DNA of 38,249 nt, from positions 1 to 38,249 of the forward strand of contig CAIQRS010000106.1 in NCBI GenBank assembly GCA_903874275.1, in the 5' to 3' direction. This stretch comes from an uncultured Anaeromyxobacter sp. (GTDB taxonomy: Bacteria; Myxococcota; Myxococcia; Myxococcales; Anaeromyxobacteraceae). Both the position numbers and the translations under genes were made by a program. The notes below the pieces were generated by a model, which saw only the letters and a program-made list of their open reading frames with translations, was not told where the DNA came from and ran no database searches. Positions 15,255 through 23,895 of the stretch are shown in pieces (position 1 is the first letter of the stretch; each line of letters starts with the position of its first letter).

Positions 15255-16516
15255 ACCCGATGGATCTCGGTCCGGTCGTCGCCCACACCCTGGCGAACGG
15301 CCTGCGCGTCCGCGTGCTCCCCGACCGGCTCGTCCCGGCTGTGAGCTACTACACCTTCTTCGGAGTGGGCTCCCGCAACGAGCGCCCCGGCATCACCGGG
15401 ATCAGCCACCTCTTCGAGCACATGATGTTCAACGGCTCGGAGCGGTACGGACCGAAGGAGTTCGACCGGGTCCTCGAGGCCCACGGCGGTGCCTCCAACG
15501 CCTACACCTCCAACGACGTCACCGCCTACCACGACGATTTCGCGACCGACGCGCTCCCGGTGGTGATCGATCTGGAGAGCGACCGGATGCGGGCGCTGCG
15601 CATCACGGTGGAGGCGCTCGACCAGGAGCGCTCGGTGGTCATGGAGGAGCGGCGGCTGCGGACCGAGAACTCCCACTTCGGCCTGCTCGAGGAGCAGCTC
15701 GAGTCGCTGGTCTTCCAGGCCCACCCGTACCGCTGGCCGGTCATCGGCTGGATGGACGACATCGCGCGCATCGGGCGCGAGGACTGCCTCGACTTCTTCC
15801 GGACCTACTACGCGCCGGGAAACGCCTCGATCTACGTCTGCGGCGACGTGGAGCCCGACGATCTGCTGCGCCGGATCGAGGCGGCCTACGGTCCGATTCC
15901 CGCCGGCCCCCCGGTGCCGGCTCCGATCGGCGGGGAGCCGCCCCAGCGCGGGGAGCGGCGGGCCAGCATCCGCCACCCGGCCCACGCCTCGGCGATGCTG
16001 GCCGGCTTCCGGGCGCCCGCCGCGCGGGAGCCGGACACCGCGGTGCTCGACGTCCTCCAGACCTGCCTGGCCAGCGGGGAGGGTTCCCGGCTGCGCCGGA
16101 GCCTCGTCCAGGAGCAGGAGGTGGCGGTCTCGGTCGGCGTGGGCTTCACCTGGCGTGCAGACCCGGGCGTGTTCCTCCTCTCGATGGAGCTCGCTCCGGG
16201 CGCCTCGCAGCGGAAGGCCGAGGGGGCCCTCTGGGCGGAGATCGACCGGGTCGCGTCGCGCGGGGTGGCGGAGCGCGAGCTCGGGAGGGCCCGGGCCCTG
16301 CTTCGCAGCAGCACGCTCCACGAGTTCTCCACCCGCAGCGGGGTGGCCCACGCGCTCGGGCAGGCCGAGGCGCTGCTCGGCGACTGGCGCGAGGCGGGGA
16401 GGTCGCTCGAGCGCTACCAGGCCGTCACGCGGGAGGACGTGCGCCGGGCGGCCCGGGAGTGGCTCGCGCCTTCGCACCGGAACGTGGTCTGGCTCGATCC
16501 GGAGGACGTGTCGTGA
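15251..16516 (+). CDS. M16 (pitrilysin-type) zinc metallopeptidase, catalytic subunit
   Basis: The product is 421 residues. The inverted zinc motif HxxEH is intact: His53, Glu56, His57 in HLFEHMM, with Glu133 (VVMEERR) exactly 76 residues on as third ligand. Other family blocks are GSRNERPG before the motif, NAYTSNDVTAYH after it, and the C-terminal GEGSRLRRSLVQEQEVA. No signal peptide is apparent. It starts with GTG 15251, overlapping the upstream stop by 4 bases; ATG 15260 is an alternative. Its own stop overlaps the next gene, an inactive homologue, and such pairs usually form a heterodimer. In bacteria these pairs degrade or process peptides. Confidence 0.9.
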   Translation: MNPMDLGPVVAHTLANGLRVRVLPDRLVPAVSYYTFFGVGSRNERPGITGISHLFEHMMFNGSERYGPKEFDRVLEAHGGASNAYTSNDVTAYHDDFATDALPVVIDLESDRMRALRITVEALDQERSVVMEERRLRTENSHFGLLEEQLESLVFQAHPYRWPVIGWMDDIARIGREDCLDFFRTYYAPGNASIYVCGDVEPDDLLRRIEAAYGPIPAGPPVPAPIGGEPPQRGERRASIRHPAHASAMLAGFRAPAAREPDTAVLDVLQTCLASGEGSRLRRSLVQEQEVAVSVGVGFTWRADPGVFLLSMELAPGASQRKAEGALWAEIDRVASRGVAERELGRARALLRSSTLHEFSTRSGVAHALGQAEALLGDWREAGRSLERYQAVTREDVRRAAREWLAPSHRNVVWLDPEDVS

Positions 16517-17829
16517 GCGGCGTCGTCCTTCCCGAGATGCGCGAGGCGCGGCTCGGGAACGGCCTGCGCGTGGTGGTGGCGCGTCGCCCCGGCGTTCCGC
16601 TGGCCGCTGCACGCCTCGCGGTCCGGGCGGGGTCCGCGCTCGATCCCCAGGGCGCCTTCGGCCTCGCCCACCTCGTCGCCATCTCGGCGCGTCGCGGCGC
16701 AGGTCGCCGGAGCGGCCGGGCCATCGACGACCTGGTCGAGTCGCTCGGCGCGAACCTGGCCGGTGGGGCCGAGGAGGACGCCTCGGTCCACGGGCTCTCG
16801 GCGCCGGTAGAGGTGCTCCCGCGCCTCCTCGAGGTCCTGGCGGCGGTGGTCGCGCGCCCCACCTTCCCCGTGGCCGAGTTCGAGAGGCTGCGGCGCAGCG
16901 AGCGGGCCGAACTGGCCCACGACGCCGACGAGGCCTCCACGGTCGCCGACCGGGCGCTCCTCGAGGCGGTCTACGCCGGCCATCCCTACGGCCATCCCGT
17001 GGAGGGGCGCGGTCAGGACCTGGGCAAGATCCGGCGCAGGGACGCGGAGGCGTTCCACGGTCGCTGGTTCGGTCCGGGGGCGGCGCTCCTGGTGGTGTCC
17101 GGGCCGGTCGATCCCGGCGCCACGGTCGAGGAGGCCGAGCGGCGCCTGGGCGCATGGAAGCCCGCGCCGGCCAAACCCGCCGAGATCCCCTCCGCGACCC
17201 GCCGGCCGCGAAGTGTGGTGATCGTGGACAAGCCGGACGCCTCGCAGGTCCAGATCCGCATCGCCGGGGTGGCCATCCCGCGCCGGAGCCCCGATTACTT
17301 TCCCGCGCTGGTCGGCAACACCGTCCTCGGCGGCGGCTTCACCTCCCGTCTCGTCGAGGCCATCCGGGTGAACCGTGGCCTCACCTACGGGGTTCGCTCC
17401 CGCTTCGCCGTGGGGCGGTGCACCGGCATCTTCTCCATCTCCAGCTTCACCAAGAACGAGACCGCCGGGGAACTCATCGAGGTGGCGCTCGAGGAGATGG
17501 CACGCTTCGCCACCTCCGGCCCCACCGGCGAGGAGATCTCCCGCGGCGCGAGCTACCTGGCGGGACTCTTCCCGCTCTCGCTCGAGACCCACGACCAGTG
17601 GGCCGACCGGATCGCCGACGCCTGGATCTACGGCTACGAGGTGGACGAGGTCCGCGGGTACCAGGAGCGCATCCGGGCGGTCACTCCGGAGCAGGCGCAG
17701 GCGGCCACGGCGCGCCACCTCCCCATCGAAGACGGTGTGGTCCTCGCCGTGGGGCCGGCCGGGCCGCTGGAGCAGCAGCTCTCCCGCTTCGGGCCGGTCG
17801 AGGTCTGGCCGGTCCGGCGGGTCATGTGA
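16513..17829 (+). CDS. M16 peptidase family, non-catalytic subunit
   Basis: The product is 438 residues, homologous in layout to its upstream neighbour. Here the zinc motif is destroyed: His53-Leu-Val-Ala-Ile57 replaces HxxEH, so Glu and the second His are lost. The C-terminal half keeps the Arg/Tyr substrate-binding block (SRLVEAIRVNRGLTYGVRS) preceded by NTVLGGGFT, typical of the inactive subunit of M16B pairs. Start GTG 16513 overlaps the upstream stop by 4 bases. The equal position of the motif (residue 53) in both proteins shows they arose by duplication. Confidence 0.9.
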   Translation: MSGVVLPEMREARLGNGLRVVVARRPGVPLAAARLAVRAGSALDPQGAFGLAHLVAISARRGAGRRSGRAIDDLVESLGANLAGGAEEDASVHGLSAPVEVLPRLLEVLAAVVARPTFPVAEFERLRRSERAELAHDADEASTVADRALLEAVYAGHPYGHPVEGRGQDLGKIRRRDAEAFHGRWFGPGAALLVVSGPVDPGATVEEAERRLGAWKPAPAKPAEIPSATRRPRSVVIVDKPDASQVQIRIAGVAIPRRSPDYFPALVGNTVLGGGFTSRLVEAIRVNRGLTYGVRSRFAVGRCTGIFSISSFTKNETAGELIEVALEEMARFATSGPTGEEISRGASYLAGLFPLSLETHDQWADRIADAWIYGYEVDEVRGYQERIRAVTPEQAQAATARHLPIEDGVVLAVGPAGPLEQQLSRFGPVEVWPVRRVM

Positions 17830-18509
17830 ACCTCCCGGTCCTGCTCGAGGACCCGCACCTCGTCGCGGTGGCCAAGCCGCCGGGGAGCATCGTCGTCCCG
17901 GGGCGGGGAGCGCCGGAGAGGACGGTCCGCGAGGAGGCCGAGGCGATCCTCGGTCCGCTCTGGGTGGTCCACCGGCTCGACCGGGGCACGAGCGGCGTGC
18001 TGCTCCTGGCCCGAAGCGCCGACGTCCACCGCAGCCTCTGCTCCCTCTTCGAGCGGCACCAGGTGTCGAAGCGCTACCTCGCGCTGGTCCGCGGAGCGGT
18101 GACCGGCGACCTGCGCGTGGACGTCCCGGTCGCCCCGGGCCGGAAGGGGAAGATGCGGGCCGGGGAGGGGCTGCCGGGGGCGCGCCCCTCGACGACCTTC
18201 GTCCGCCCGGTGCTCTCCTTCGGCGCCGCGGCCACCCTGGTGGAGGCCTATCCGGCCTCGGGTCGGACCCACCAGGTGCGCGTCCACCTCGCCCACGCCG
18301 GCCACCCCCTGCTGGTGGACCCGGACTACGGGGAGCCCGCTCCGTGGCGCGCGCCAGGCGGGGGCGCCACGCTCGACCGGACTCCGCTCCACGCCGCCTC
18401 GCTCGAGTTCCTCCACCCGGTCACGGGCCAGGCGATCCGCGTGGACGCGCCGTTGCCGGCCGACATGCAGTCGGCGCTCGAGGCCCTTCAGGCGTCGAAG
18501 AGCGGCTGA
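17826..18509 (+). CDS. RluA-family pseudouridine synthase
   Basis: The product is 227 residues. The RluA catalytic motif is present as HRLDRGTSGVLL, with the nucleophile Asp52. The usual supporting blocks follow: KRYLALVRG, the RTHQVRVHLAHAGHPLLVD segment and a LHAASLEF block. There is no N-terminal S4 domain. It would isomerise uridine to pseudouridine in rRNA or tRNA; the target cannot be told. The start is GTG 17826, overlapping the upstream stop by 4 bases, so the gene is the last of a four-gene operon. Its 3' end overlaps the convergent ABC permease gene by 22 bases. Confidence 0.9.
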   Translation: MNLPVLLEDPHLVAVAKPPGSIVVPGRGAPERTVREEAEAILGPLWVVHRLDRGTSGVLLLARSADVHRSLCSLFERHQVSKRYLALVRGAVTGDLRVDVPVAPGRKGKMRAGEGLPGARPSTTFVRPVLSFGAAATLVEAYPASGRTHQVRVHLAHAGHPLLVDPDYGEPAPWRAPGGGATLDRTPLHAASLEFLHPVTGQAIRVDAPLPADMQSALEALQASKSG

Positions 18510-19666
18510 CCACGCTCGAAGGTCCGGATGGCGAAGGCGCAGACCACGAGCGCCAGGACCAGGGACGATCCGGTGGCGAGGAGCGCCTGGGACTGGACGA
18601 GCGGCGTCCCGCGCACCAGCTCGTTCACGATCATCTGCTGGCCCAGGAAGGGCACCGCGTAGAGCCAGGCGGGCGGGCGCGCCGACTGGAAGGCCAGCGC
18701 CATTCCGGGCAGCGAGGGGACCAGCATGAGCAGGGAGAGCGACGTCTGAGCGGCGCGGAAGGTGCGGGCCCGGGCGGCGAAGATCACCATCAGCGCGGCG
18801 GCCACCAGGACGATGGGCAGGCAGAGCAGGAAGGTGGTGACGAGCATCTCCGGGTCGAGCTGGACCGAGAATCCGATGCGGGTGGACGGGACCGCCAGCG
18901 GGACGATGCCGAAGCCGATCAGGGTCTCGGCCAGGGTGGCCATCCCGAAGAACCCCGAGGCGCCGATCTTGGCGAGGACCAGCGACGAGCGCGGGACCGG
19001 CGCGGCGAAGAGCGGCTCGAGCGACTGGCGTTCCCGTTCACCAGCGGTCACGTCGATGGCGATGGGCATTCCCCCGGTGAACATGGCCATGACCAGGAAG
19101 AACGGGATGGTGGCGAGCAGCATGGCGGCGCGGCTGGCCGGGGTGGAGACGTCCTCCCGCTCGACGGCCAGGGGCTCGATCACCGCGGGGTGGATGCCCC
19201 GGACCACCAGCCGCTGCGCGGCCACCTGCTGCGACCATGCGGCGAGGAGCCGCTCGGCGGTGGCGGCGGCCGGGCGCGCCTGGTGGCGCGACTCGTCGAG
19301 GATGAGCCGGACCGGCGCGGGCTGGCCGGCGCGGAGCTTCTCGCCGAAGTCGGGCGGGATGACGATGACCACCGGCACGTCTCCCCGGCGCACCGCCTCG
19401 ACCGGATCGGCGGGGGCGTCCACCACCCGCGCCCCCTGCTCGAGCAGGGCGACCAGGTTGGGGGCGTTCTCGCGGCCGGCCACCGGGATGGCGACCCCCT
19501 TCTCGTCGGCCTGACGGGAGGAGTCGGAGACCAGGAACAGCATGACGATGACCAGGACTGGGCCCAGCACCGGGAAGAAGAGGGCGGTGATGAGCGCCTT
19601 GCGGTCGCGAACCCCCTCGCGGAGTTCCTTGGCGAGGACGACCCAGAAGGAGGAGAGCCAGTTCAC
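18488..19666 (-). CDS. ABC-2 type transporter permease (NatB-like)
   Basis: The product is 392 residues. One N-terminal transmembrane helix (about 24-46) precedes a soluble extracytoplasmic domain (about 50-185). Five or six helices follow in the C-terminal half, the typical ABC-2/NatB plan. The segment IDVTAGERERQSLEPLFAAP is the conserved cytoplasmic element of NatB-type permeases. Start ATG 19666 overlaps the ATPase gene's stop by 4 bases. Together they form an exporter; NatAB exports sodium in Bacillus, but the substrate here is unknown. It is the last gene of a five-gene minus-strand operon. Confidence 0.88.
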   Translation of the reverse strand: MNWLSSFWVVLAKELREGVRDRKALITALFFPVLGPVLVIVMLFLVSDSSRQADEKGVAIPVAGRENAPNLVALLEQGARVVDAPADPVEAVRRGDVPVVIVIPPDFGEKLRAGQPAPVRLILDESRHQARPAAATAERLLAAWSQQVAAQRLVVRGIHPAVIEPLAVEREDVSTPASRAAMLLATIPFFLVMAMFTGGMPIAIDVTAGERERQSLEPLFAAPVPRSSLVLAKIGASGFFGMATLAETLIGFGIVPLAVPSTRIGFSVQLDPEMLVTTFLLCLPIVLVAAALMVIFAARARTFRAAQTSLSLLMLVPSLPGMALAFQSARPPAWLYAVPFLGQQMIVNELVRGTPLVQSQALLATGSSLVLALVVCAFAIRTFERGQPLFDA

Positions 19667-20394
19667 GCGAGCCCCTCCTCGGAGCCGATGGCCGCCACGA
19701 AGGCGTCCTCCAGGCTCTCCTTCCCGGTCTGCCGGCGGAGGTCGTCGGGCGTTCCCTCCGCCACCACGGCGCCGCGGGCGATCACCACCACCCGGTCGCA
19801 GAGGGCCGAGACCTCCTGCATGACGTGGGATGAGAAGAGGATGCAGCGCCCCTGCTCGCGCAGCTGCCGGAGCAACGTCCGCACCTGCCGGGTGGCGGCG
19901 ACGTCGAGGCCGTTGGTGGGCTCGTCGAGGACCACGTTGCGCGGGTCGTGGACCAGCGACCGGGCCAGCGCCACCTTCACCCGCTGTCCCTGCGAGAAGC
20001 CCTCGGTCCTCCGGTCGGCGATGTCCTCCATCCCGAGGGCGGAGATGAGCTCGGCGGCGCGGGCCTTCAGCGCCTCCCCGGAGAGGCCGTGCATCTGGCC
20101 GAAGTAGAGGATGTGCTCGCGCGCCGTGAGCCGGGTGTAGAGCCCCTGCGCGTGCGGGAAGACGCCGAGCCGCCTCTGGGCGCCGATCCGGTCGGCCGAC
20201 AGGTCGATCCCGTCGACCGAGGCCACGCCCGAGTCGGGGCGGAGCACCCCGTAGACGATGCGCAGCGCCGTGGTCTTGCCAGCGCCGTTGGGGCCGAGGA
20301 GGCCGGTGACCTGCCCGTCGGGGACCTCGAAGGAGATGCCCTCGAGAGCATGGACGTCCCCGAAGGACTTGGAGACCGCGTCGAGGCGGATCAC
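19663..20394 (-). CDS. ABC transporter ATP-binding protein (NatA-like)
   Basis: The product is 243 residues. Walker A is GPNGAGKTT (about 34-42). The signature reads FSQGQRVKVALARSL, with a Q in place of the first G of LSGGQ, as is common in NatA/CcmA-type ATPases. Walker B is NVVLDEPTNGLD, followed by the D-loop and the switch His (FSSHVMQE). GTG 20394 is preceded by GGGAGG, and the start overlaps the hydrolase stop by 4 bases (GTGA, 20391-20394). It energises the NatB-like permease encoded next. Confidence 0.92.
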   Translation of the reverse strand: MIRLDAVSKSFGDVHALEGISFEVPDGQVTGLLGPNGAGKTTALRIVYGVLRPDSGVASVDGIDLSADRIGAQRRLGVFPHAQGLYTRLTAREHILYFGQMHGLSGEALKARAAELISALGMEDIADRRTEGFSQGQRVKVALARSLVHDPRNVVLDEPTNGLDVAATRQVRTLLRQLREQGRCILFSSHVMQEVSALCDRVVVIARGAVVAEGTPDDLRRQTGKESLEDAFVAAIGSEEGLA

Positions 20395-21851
20395 GGGGAT
20401 CCTCCCTGGAGGTCGAGGAAGATGGGGGAGGGGCGCAGCCGGTCCACGCAGGAGACGTCGAGCCCGTCGGCGCTGCCGCGCTTCACGAACTCGGCGACGA
20501 CGCGGGGCATGCAGCCCCGGGCGAAGACGCCGTGCCCCTGCCCGGGGACGGTGATGCGCCGGGAGGCGGGGAGGCTCGCCGCGGCCAGGTCGGCCCAGCG
20601 GGGCGGGGTGACCGGGTCGGCCTCGCCGGAGAGCAGGAGCGCCGGCACCTCCATGCGCGGGGACTCGTGGAACGCGGGGTCGAGCGGCGCGCGCGGCCAC
20701 TCGGCGCACAGGCCGCGGAAGGCTTCGCGGGCTCCGTTGCCGAGGAACGTGGGCGCCGCGCCGGGGGCCGGATCGGCGAAGAGGGGGACGTCCTCCGAGC
20801 AGAGCACCGAGAGCTGCAGCGGCCGGGACATGCCGGCCTGGATGTCGGTGACTGCGAGGATTCCCTGTGCCGCGAGCGGGGCGAGGTCGCCCTGCCGGGC
20901 CTGCCGGATGAGGGGAGGCAGCAGGGCGGTGGTCTCCGGCGCGTAGAGGAAGGCGAGCGTCACCTGCCTGAGCGCGTCGCCGTCCACCGTGAGGTCCACC
21001 GGCTCGCCGGTGACCGGGTGGCGGGCCCGGACCTTCTCCGGCTTCGCGTCGAGGCGCGCGACGAGGTCCCGGAAGTCCTTCTCGAGGTCGGGATAGCGCT
21101 CCCGGCAGGCGGGCTCGTCGGTGCAGCGGGCGAAGAGGCGCCGGAGGGCCGCCTCCGAGTCCACGTCGACGTCGGCCCCCACGTTCATCTGGAACGGGGC
21201 CACCCCGTCGAGGACCAGCGTGCGGGCCCGGTCAGGGTGGGCCCGGGCGTAGGCGAGCGCCGCCCGGGTCCCGTAGCTGAATCCGACCAGGTTCAGCTTG
21301 TCGTAGCCGAGCGCGGCGCGTACGGCGTCGAGGTCCCGCACGAAGTCGCCGGTGCCGTACCGGGTGAGGTCGGCCTGGAGCGATCGTGCGCACTGCCCGG
21401 CGACGCGACCGGCCTCGGCGGGGAGCAGTTCGACGTCACGGTCGGCCCTCCCGATCTTCGGGCAGGAGAGGAGGCCCGACCCGCCCGTGCCCCGCTGGTC
21501 CACGAGGACGATGTCCCGCTCCCGGTGGAGCCGGTCGAAGGCGGCGGCGATGCGCGGGTAGACCTCGGTGATGGACTGCCCGGGGCCGCCGGCCAGGACG
21601 AAGACCGGGTCGGGCCTCGAGGAAGGGTTCTCGGAGGGGAGGACCGCAACGCGCAGCGCGATCTTCCTGCCCTCCGGCTTGCCCGGGTCCTCCGGGACGT
21701 CGAGGGTCCCGCAGCGCGCAGGGATGCGGACCGCGGCGATCGGGTGGGCGAGCTGGCAGGCGGCGAGCGAGATGCCCTTGCCGGGGGGCGCGGCGGCGGC
21801 TGGGCTTCCGGCGAGGAGCATCAGGGCGGCCAGGGCGGCGTGTCGGTTCAT
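20391..21851 (-). CDS. Secreted alpha/beta hydrolase, tripeptidyl/prolyl aminopeptidase type
   Basis: The product is 486 residues with a signal peptide (MNRHAALAALMLLAGSPAAA). The predicted triad is Ser192 in GFSYGT, Asp412 in GEADPVTPP and His440 in GQGHG. The oxyanion region is LAGGPGQS, and DQRGTGGSG follows. This is the layout of the peptidase S33 / TAP-like C-terminal group, which removes N-terminal residues or short peptides. Several Cys (32, 47, 130, 154 and others) suit a periplasmic protein with disulphides. The start overlaps the lipoprotein gene stop (ATGA, 21848-21851). Co-transcription with the ABC exporter is likely; the substrate is unknown. Confidence 0.88.
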   Translation of the reverse strand: MNRHAALAALMLLAGSPAAAAPPGKGISLAACQLAHPIAAVRIPARCGTLDVPEDPGKPEGRKIALRVAVLPSENPSSRPDPVFVLAGGPGQSITEVYPRIAAAFDRLHRERDIVLVDQRGTGGSGLLSCPKIGRADRDVELLPAEAGRVAGQCARSLQADLTRYGTGDFVRDLDAVRAALGYDKLNLVGFSYGTRAALAYARAHPDRARTLVLDGVAPFQMNVGADVDVDSEAALRRLFARCTDEPACRERYPDLEKDFRDLVARLDAKPEKVRARHPVTGEPVDLTVDGDALRQVTLAFLYAPETTALLPPLIRQARQGDLAPLAAQGILAVTDIQAGMSRPLQLSVLCSEDVPLFADPAPGAAPTFLGNGAREAFRGLCAEWPRAPLDPAFHESPRMEVPALLLSGEADPVTPPRWADLAAASLPASRRITVPGQGHGVFARGCMPRVVAEFVKRGSADGLDVSCVDRLRPSPIFLDLQGGSP

Positions 21852-22645
21852 GGCGGCCTCGGCGGAGTGCCGTCGGGCGCCGGGGGTCCGGAAGGGCCGG
21901 TGGGCCCGGTGGTCCCCTCGGGCGGCCCGCCGTCCGGAGGGGTCTCGCCCAGCTCTGCGGCGAGGACGGCGACGAGAGGGGAGTCGGGGGAGCGGGAGCG
22001 GAGGAGGGCGAGCAACTCGCGCGCCTCGTCGGGCCTGTCGTTCCTCCGGAGGAAGCGGGCCTTCTCGACGAGCTTGGCCGCGGCCACGTCGGCGGGCAGC
22101 GCCGTCACCCGGTCGGTGAGGATCCAGGTGCTCGCCCCGGGGCCGGCGTCCACCTCCGTGAAGAGGTCCTTGGTCTTCCGGATGAAGAGGAGCGTTCCCG
22201 GGTCGAGCTTGCGGCGCGCGTTTGCCGCCAGGAGGTCGGGGCGGTCGAAGGCCCAGGCAACTGCCAGCACGGTTCCCTCCTGGACCTGGGAGGCGGGGAG
22301 GAGGGAGGCGCTCTTCAACCAGCCCTCCTCTCCGTCCGAGGCGCGGACCCGGGACCAGTCGTCTCGCGCCTCGACGAGCGTGACGCGCTCGCCGCGGTGA
22401 AGGGTGGCGATGGCATTGGCCACCGGGGCCCTGGCCCCGTCGGCGGCCTTCACCTTGCCCTGGTCGCTGGGCTCGCGCCTGAGGGTGGCGAGCACGGTGA
22501 CGAAGCGGGATGCCGGGTCGGCGGGTGGTTCGACCACGGCGCCGCCGGTGGGGAGGTTCAGCTTGCCGGGGCGGCCATCGCGGCTGCAGCCCGGAAGGAG
22601 GGACGCCAGCGCCGCGGCGACGAGGATCGTTCTCCAGGGGGACAT
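21848..22645 (-). CDS. SH3-domain lipoprotein
   Basis: The product is 265 residues. The signal peptide ends in a lipobox-like SLLPGC with Cys20. A bacterial SH3 domain follows (about 45-112): LRREPSDQG, then HRGERVTLVEARDDWSRV and EEGWLKSASL. A second beta region contains ILTDRVTALPADV; a helical stretch (about 195-240) and a Pro/Gly-rich tail end the protein. ATG 22645 is chosen with GGGAAG 8 bases upstream; GTG 22651, which would overlap the upstream stop as GTGA, is an alternative. Such lipoproteins often bind peptidoglycan, but the ligand here is not shown. Confidence 0.8.
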   Translation of the reverse strand: MSPWRTILVAAALASLLPGCSRDGRPGKLNLPTGGAVVEPPADPASRFVTVLATLRREPSDQGKVKAADGARAPVANAIATLHRGERVTLVEARDDWSRVRASDGEEGWLKSASLLPASQVQEGTVLAVAWAFDRPDLLAANARRKLDPGTLLFIRKTKDLFTEVDAGPGASTWILTDRVTALPADVAAAKLVEKARFLRRNDRPDEARELLALLRSRSPDSPLVAVLAAELGETPPDGGPPEGTTGPTGPSGPPAPDGTPPRPP

Positions 22646-22647
22646 CG

Positions 22648-23037
22648 TCACCGCTTCCCGTGGACGAGCGTCTTCACCCCGGTCCGGAAGGTCACCTCGA
22701 CCTTCCCGGGCGACTTCACCCCGGAGACGAAGCCCCGGCCGAAGGTGGCGTGGTCGAGAACGTCGCCCGCCGCGAAGAGGACCGCGGGGGCGTAGCGGCG
22801 TGGCTCGCCGGTCTGGCCGGCCAGCAGTTCGTCGAAGGAGACGGCGGGGGCGCGCTTGCCGGTGCGCCCGGCCGTGCTCTTCGCCGCGGTCGAGGCGCCG
22901 CGGAAGCGGTGCACGTTCCGGCAGGTGTTGCACTCGACCTTCACCGGGACGGCGCCGACCATGGCGATCACCGTATGTGCGAGGAGCAGCTGGCACCTCG
23001 TGCAGAACGCATCCACCTCACCGCCGACCTTTGCCAT
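22648..23037 (-). CDS. Zinc-ribbon protein with a UvrD/PcrA-type Tudor-like C-terminus
   Basis: The product is 129 residues. Cys12/Cys15 (CTRC) and Cys36/Cys39 (CNTC) form a zinc ribbon. A basic Ala/Lys/Arg linker follows, then a small beta domain: F-x-x-GDVLDHATFGRGFV, followed by K-V-EVTFRTGVKTLVH. This resembles the Tudor-like C-terminal module of UvrD/PcrA helicases that contacts RNA polymerase. It could therefore be a transcription- or repair-associated adaptor; this is inference. It heads the five-gene minus-strand operon. ATG 23037 has no ribosome site but a TATACT 10 bases upstream. Confidence 0.7.
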   Translation of the reverse strand: MAKVGGEVDAFCTRCQLLLAHTVIAMVGAVPVKVECNTCRNVHRFRGASTAAKSTAGRTGKRAPAVSFDELLAGQTGEPRRYAPAVLFAAGDVLDHATFGRGFVSGVKSPGKVEVTFRTGVKTLVHGKR

Positions 23038-23047
23038 GTGGGAGCGG

Positions 23048-23053
23048 AGTATA
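23048..23053 (-). promoter_or_regulatory. -10 element (TATACT) 10 bases before ATG; leaderless candidate
   Basis: On the minus strand TATACT (23053-23048) is followed by 10 bases and ATG 23037. The gap (CCGCTCCCAC) contains no Shine-Dalgarno. No TTGACA-like -35 is seen at normal spacing. Confidence 0.5.
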
Positions 23054-23141
23054 GCCGCAACCGGATGCAGGGCGCAGGGCGCCGTTCGATGCTAGTGTGC
23101 GGGCTTCGCGCGAGGGGCCGGGGACGGCCGGGGGAGGAGGC

Positions 23142-23891
23142 GTGGGGCGCATCCGGGCGGTCTTCGAGGACTTCGGCGGGCAGGTGCTCTTCGCCGGCGA
23201 GACCCTGGCCTGGGCGGTCCGCCCCCCGTTTCGCCTCGAGCTGCTCCTCCACCAGGCCGCCGCCATCGGCGTGGGCTCCACCTTCATCGTCGCCGTGACC
23301 GGCCTCTTCTCCGGGATGGTGCTGGCCCTCCAGGGCAACTACGCCATGCGCCAGTTCGGAGCCGAGGGCTACGTGGGCGGCTTCGTGGCCATCAGCCTGG
23401 TGCGCGAGCTGGGGCCGGTCTTCACGGCCCTCATGGTCACCGGGCGGTCGGGCAGCGCCATCACCACCGAGCTCGGGACCATGCGGGTCACCGAGCAGAT
23501 CGACGCCATGGAGTCGATGGCGGTGAACCCCGTCCACTACCTGGTCGTCCCCCGCGTGGTGGCGGCCACCCTGATGATGCCCATCCTGTCGGTGGTCTTC
23601 AGCGCCATGGGATACCTGGGCGGCTACCTCATCGGCGTCTACGTCTCGCTCATCCCGCCCGGCCCCTACCTCGACCACACCAAGTCGATGCTCGACGTGC
23701 CCGACATGACCCACGGCCTCTCCAAGGCGGTCATGTTCGGGGCGGTGGTCTCCCTCATCGCCACCTACCGGGGCTACAGCGCCTCGGGCGGCGCCCGGGG
23801 CGTGGGGGACGCCACCACCCAGGCGGTGGTCTGGAGCTCGGTCGCCATCCTGGTCGTGGACTACCTGCTCACCTTCATCTCCATCGGCTGA
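23142..23891 (+). CDS. mlaE: MlaE-family ABC lipid transporter permease
   Basis: The product is 249 residues with about five or six hydrophobic segments. It carries MlaE hallmarks: GMVLALQGNYAMRQFGAEGYVGG, RELGPVFTALMVTGRSGSA and EQIDAMESMAVNPVHYLVVPR (written here as separate pieces of one conserved core), then GGYLIGVY and a final Y-R-G-Y-S-A-S-GGA-x-GVGDATT block. It starts at GTG 23142 with GGGGAGGAGG just upstream. It is the first gene of an mlaE, mlaF, MCE operon that moves phospholipids between the inner and outer membranes. The direction of transport cannot be told from sequence. Confidence 0.92.
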   Translation: MGRIRAVFEDFGGQVLFAGETLAWAVRPPFRLELLLHQAAAIGVGSTFIVAVTGLFSGMVLALQGNYAMRQFGAEGYVGGFVAISLVRELGPVFTALMVTGRSGSAITTELGTMRVTEQIDAMESMAVNPVHYLVVPRVVAATLMMPILSVVFSAMGYLGGYLIGVYVSLIPPGPYLDHTKSMLDVPDMTHGLSKAVMFGAVVSLIATYRGYSASGGARGVGDATTQAVVWSSVAILVVDYLLTFISIG

Positions 23892-23895
23892 CCGC

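Noticed and set aside
13316-17155. Very long fused frames joining the nucleotidase or M16 genes to antisense sequence
   Set aside because: Only the parts 13340-14926 and 15251-16516 show family motifs; the extensions are GC-driven open frames.
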